Part shown: piece by piece, positions 62,118 to 63,793 of the stretch
How positions within the stretch are numbered: position 1 is the stretch's first letter
Layout of the letters: every line of letters begins with the position of its first letter
NCBI RefSeq assembly: GCF_039529295.1
Contig: NZ_BAAAMN010000022.1
Coordinates: 1 to 63,793 of the forward strand
DNA length: 63,793 nucleotides
Direction: 5' to 3'
DNA from: Yaniella flava
Lineage (GTDB): Bacteria > Actinomycetota > Actinomycetes > Actinomycetales > Micrococcaceae
Notes under the pieces: model-generated
The model's database searches: none
What the model was told of the DNA's origin: nothing
The model's input: only the letters and a program-made list of their open reading frames with translations
Translations under genes and position numbers: made by a program

Positions 62118-62755
62118 CCCACCAGTTTGATAAACAGTATTGGCAAGATCATTGGAACCCGCAAGGCACACATGAGGCTTCTAGCATGCCCGTGAACCCG
62201 TATCTCATGGCCGAGACGGATCATTTGCCGATGGGATCTGCGTTGGATGCCGGCTGCGGGACCGGAACCGAAGCCCGATGGCTGGCCGAACAGGGATGGC
62301 GGGTCACCGGTGCCGATATTTCCGCCAACGCGTTAGCGACCGCCATCGACAACAGTGCAGCCGTAGGTCTGGATGGCGAGATCGAATGGGTCGAGACGGA
62401 CGTGGCGCGCTGGGAACCGGGGCGGACGTGGGATCTTGTAATCACCAACTACGCGCATCCGGACACCGGTCAGCTCTCGTTTTATCAGCGTATTGCGTCC
62501 TGGGTGGCGCCCGGAGGCACCATCCTGATTCTGGGGCATCTTCACGGCGAAGGCCGCGGGCATGATCATGACGACGCGCATCCGGAAGGTGCCACGGCAA
62601 CGCTCGACGGCATTACCGGCCTGTTTCTGGATCCAGAATGGCGCCTTGATGCCAGCTATGAGACCACACGCACGATCAACGCTGGCGGCCGATCAGTCCA
62701 ACTTGACGACGTGGTCGTCCGCGCCCATCGTCGACGAGAAACACCAATGAGCTAG
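62114..62755 (+). CDS. Class I SAM-dependent methyltransferase
   Basis: This 213-aa protein has motif I LDAGCGTGTEARWLAEQGW, motif II GADISANAL and a motif IV-like DLVITNYAHP. The N-terminal FDKQYWQDHWNPQGTHEASS is typical of the methyltransferase that accompanies XRE-cupin/TrxR-like operons in actinobacteria. The ATG overlaps the oxidoreductase stop (ATGA). A His/Asp-rich segment (HLHGEGRGHDHDDAHPEG) might bind metal. Substrate unknown. Confidence 0.9.
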   Translation: MTHQFDKQYWQDHWNPQGTHEASSMPVNPYLMAETDHLPMGSALDAGCGTGTEARWLAEQGWRVTGADISANALATAIDNSAAVGLDGEIEWVETDVARWEPGRTWDLVITNYAHPDTGQLSFYQRIASWVAPGGTILILGHLHGEGRGHDHDDAHPEGATATLDGITGLFLDPEWRLDASYETTRTINAGGRSVQLDDVVVRAHRRRETPMS

Positions 62756-62762
62756 CGGGGTG

Positions 62763-63074
62763 TCAGTTGGGTGGATTGGTCAGCGGTGAACCAGCCACGG
62801 TGAATTGATGGCCGCCCATGTCACCAGACAGCAGGGGACTCGCCTCGGCGATCGCATCTTTCACGCTGGTCAATTGCAGTGAAGCCTGGTGGGCGTCGGC
62901 TGACTCCCACAGCTCCATGACAAATACGGTGTCTGGCGCATCGTCGTTGGTACCGACCTCGTAGAGCAAGCACCCTGCGTTCATGAGTTCTGGATTCAAT
63001 CGGGTCAGAATGGCGACGATTTCGTCGCGTTTACCGGGGTGTGCGCCGATCGTGCCGACGTTCGCGAAAGTCAT
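62763..63074 (-). CDS. Antibiotic biosynthesis monooxygenase (ABM) family protein
   Basis: This 103-aa dimeric ferredoxin-like-fold protein shows VGTIGAHPGKRDEIVAILTR, LLYEVGTNDDAPDTVFVMEL and WESADAHQASLQ. The family includes YgiN-type quinol monooxygenases and small oxygenases without cofactors. It converges on the methyltransferase gene with a seven-base gap. Function not assignable further. Confidence 0.88.
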   Translation of the reverse strand: MTFANVGTIGAHPGKRDEIVAILTRLNPELMNAGCLLYEVGTNDDAPDTVFVMELWESADAHQASLQLTSVKDAIAEASPLLSGDMGGHQFTVAGSPLTNPPN

Positions 63075-63465
63075 GGTCTCAGCTTACCGGCGTGCACGGC
63101 TCAAGAAATAGGGCAGTGCACGATGGCCAATAGCGCGACGGAAAATCCTAGCGCTCGATGTCACCTGCGATGAAGGCTTCAACGAGCTCGTGGGCCTGGT
63201 CATCGTGGTGCTAAGTCTCTAGAGACCGGCTTGGTGCAGTAACTTTGTGATCTTCGGTGGAGGACGAAGGCCCCATGCGGACGGGGAGCGGGGGCGTGCT
63301 TTAGGTCCCAGTAGTGGGGTTCGTGATCCAGTCTCGAAGGGTGGTCCCTGGGCCGGTGCAAACACAATAGTAGCCCGAACGAGGGAGCACAGATAATGAT
63401 TTCTCGCTTATATGGGCGGTCTCTTGCAGTACCATTCAGGTCATGACCAGTACGAAGCTTATGGG
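63075..63465. other. Gap without recognised gene
   Basis: A 391-base stretch with GC-rich and G-rich patches near 63270-63300 and no convincing frame, RNA gene or strong terminator. It contains the ABM gene promoter on its left side. Confidence 0.35.
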
Positions 63466-63714
63466 CTAGCGGACGGTCCAGCTATGTCCGCACTTTTGAC
63501 AGAGCGCTATTTTTTGCGCTTTGTATTTCATGCTTTCTGTGCCCTTTGATTTCTTCCAAAAAAGGTTGGACATACCGACTGTCGCAATAGCGGAAGCACC
63601 TCTTGCCGTGTTATTCATTTTTCCGCCAAAACCGGTGCCATGCTTTCGAGTCCGGCCCCCAGACTGCATCAATTCGATATTAACGTTCTGACTACGACAT
63701 TTGACACATTTCAT
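63466..63714 (-). CDS. Small zinc-ribbon-like protein
   Basis: This 82-aa protein has CxxC at both ends (MKCVKCRSQN and ALCQKCGHSWTVR), fitting a zinc ribbon whose two knuckles flank a basic, glycine-rich insert (RTRKHGTGFGGKMNNTARGA). AAGGGGAAT precedes the ATG. It is more AT-rich than its surroundings, which may mean recent acquisition. Similar small proteins occur in phage and accessory DNA; the function is unknown. Confidence 0.7.
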   Translation of the reverse strand: MKCVKCRSQNVNIELMQSGGRTRKHGTGFGGKMNNTARGASAIATVGMSNLFWKKSKGTESMKYKAQKIALCQKCGHSWTVR

Positions 63715-63793
63715 GAAAAATTCCCCTTAGAGATTGCGCGGATAGGGACCGGAAATTGGTGATTGGTTCGGGCGTGTCGCACAGGACAGGCAT

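Overview
The window is the replication-origin neighbourhood of an actinobacterial chromosome of moderate GC. Gene content and order (gyrA-gyrB-DUF721-recF-dnaN-oriC-dnaA on the minus strand; rpmH-rnpA-yidD-yidC-jag-rsmG-parA-parB on the plus strand) are the classic actinobacterial arrangement. The DUF3566 gene after gyrA, the tRNA-Ile/tRNA-Ala pair with a DLW-39 mini-gene between them, and the F420 genes point to Actinobacteria, probably a Micrococcales lineage (Micrococcaceae-like). The genus cannot be fixed from sequence reading alone.

Layout. (1) 0.3-4.7 kb: an AT-richer restriction-modification cassette (C5 methyltransferase, Z1 helicase-like ATPase, NgoFVII-type PLD nuclease) beside tRNA-Ala. 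(2) 4.9-16 kb: tRNAs, DLW-39, DUF3566, gyrA, gyrB, DUF721, recF, dnaN, a DnaA-box-rich oriC, dnaA. (3) 16.2-23.7 kb: rpmH to parB. parA and parB are separated by about 2.15 kb of apparently non-coding DNA; with the parA 5' end it carries eleven clear parS sites. (4) 23.7-26.9 kb: trxA, trxB and a MurJ-associated pseudokinase-like membrane protein. (5) 27-42 kb: an accessory catabolic block (FAD/Fe-S oxidase, two FCD-type GntR regulators, SDRs, acyl-CoA ligase, SCP2-type thiolase, tandem-PPC protein, TRAP transporter, decayed IS3-like element) lying between the pseudokinase gene and murJ, which are neighbours or fused in relatives. (6) 42.3-48.8 kb: murJ, NUDIX, pcnA, a small DedA-like protein, fhs. 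(7) 49-55.3 kb: coenzyme F420 module: F420-NADP reductase-like gene, cofE, cofC, cofD and, divergently, a three-gene ABC cassette matching the proposed F420-0 importer. (8) 55.4-63.7 kb: BrnT/BrnA toxin-antitoxin, an unrecognised 386-aa protein divergent from an ATP-grasp/DUF1801 pair with an operator-like palindrome inside the promoter, an MHS-type transporter, an XRE-cupin regulator divergent from a flavin oxidoreductase/methyltransferase pair, an ABM monooxygenase and a small zinc-ribbon protein.

How they work together. DnaA acts at the box cluster between dnaA and dnaN, and ParB should load on the dense parS array about 5-8 kb away, so origin firing and origin segregation are encoded side by side. 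In the catabolic block, TRAP uptake of an organic acid would feed CoA activation, dehydrogenation and thiolytic cleavage, with FCD-GntR control suggested by two TNGTNNNACNA-type palindromes. The F420 module suggests that the cell completes F420 from Fo or F420-0 made elsewhere or imported.
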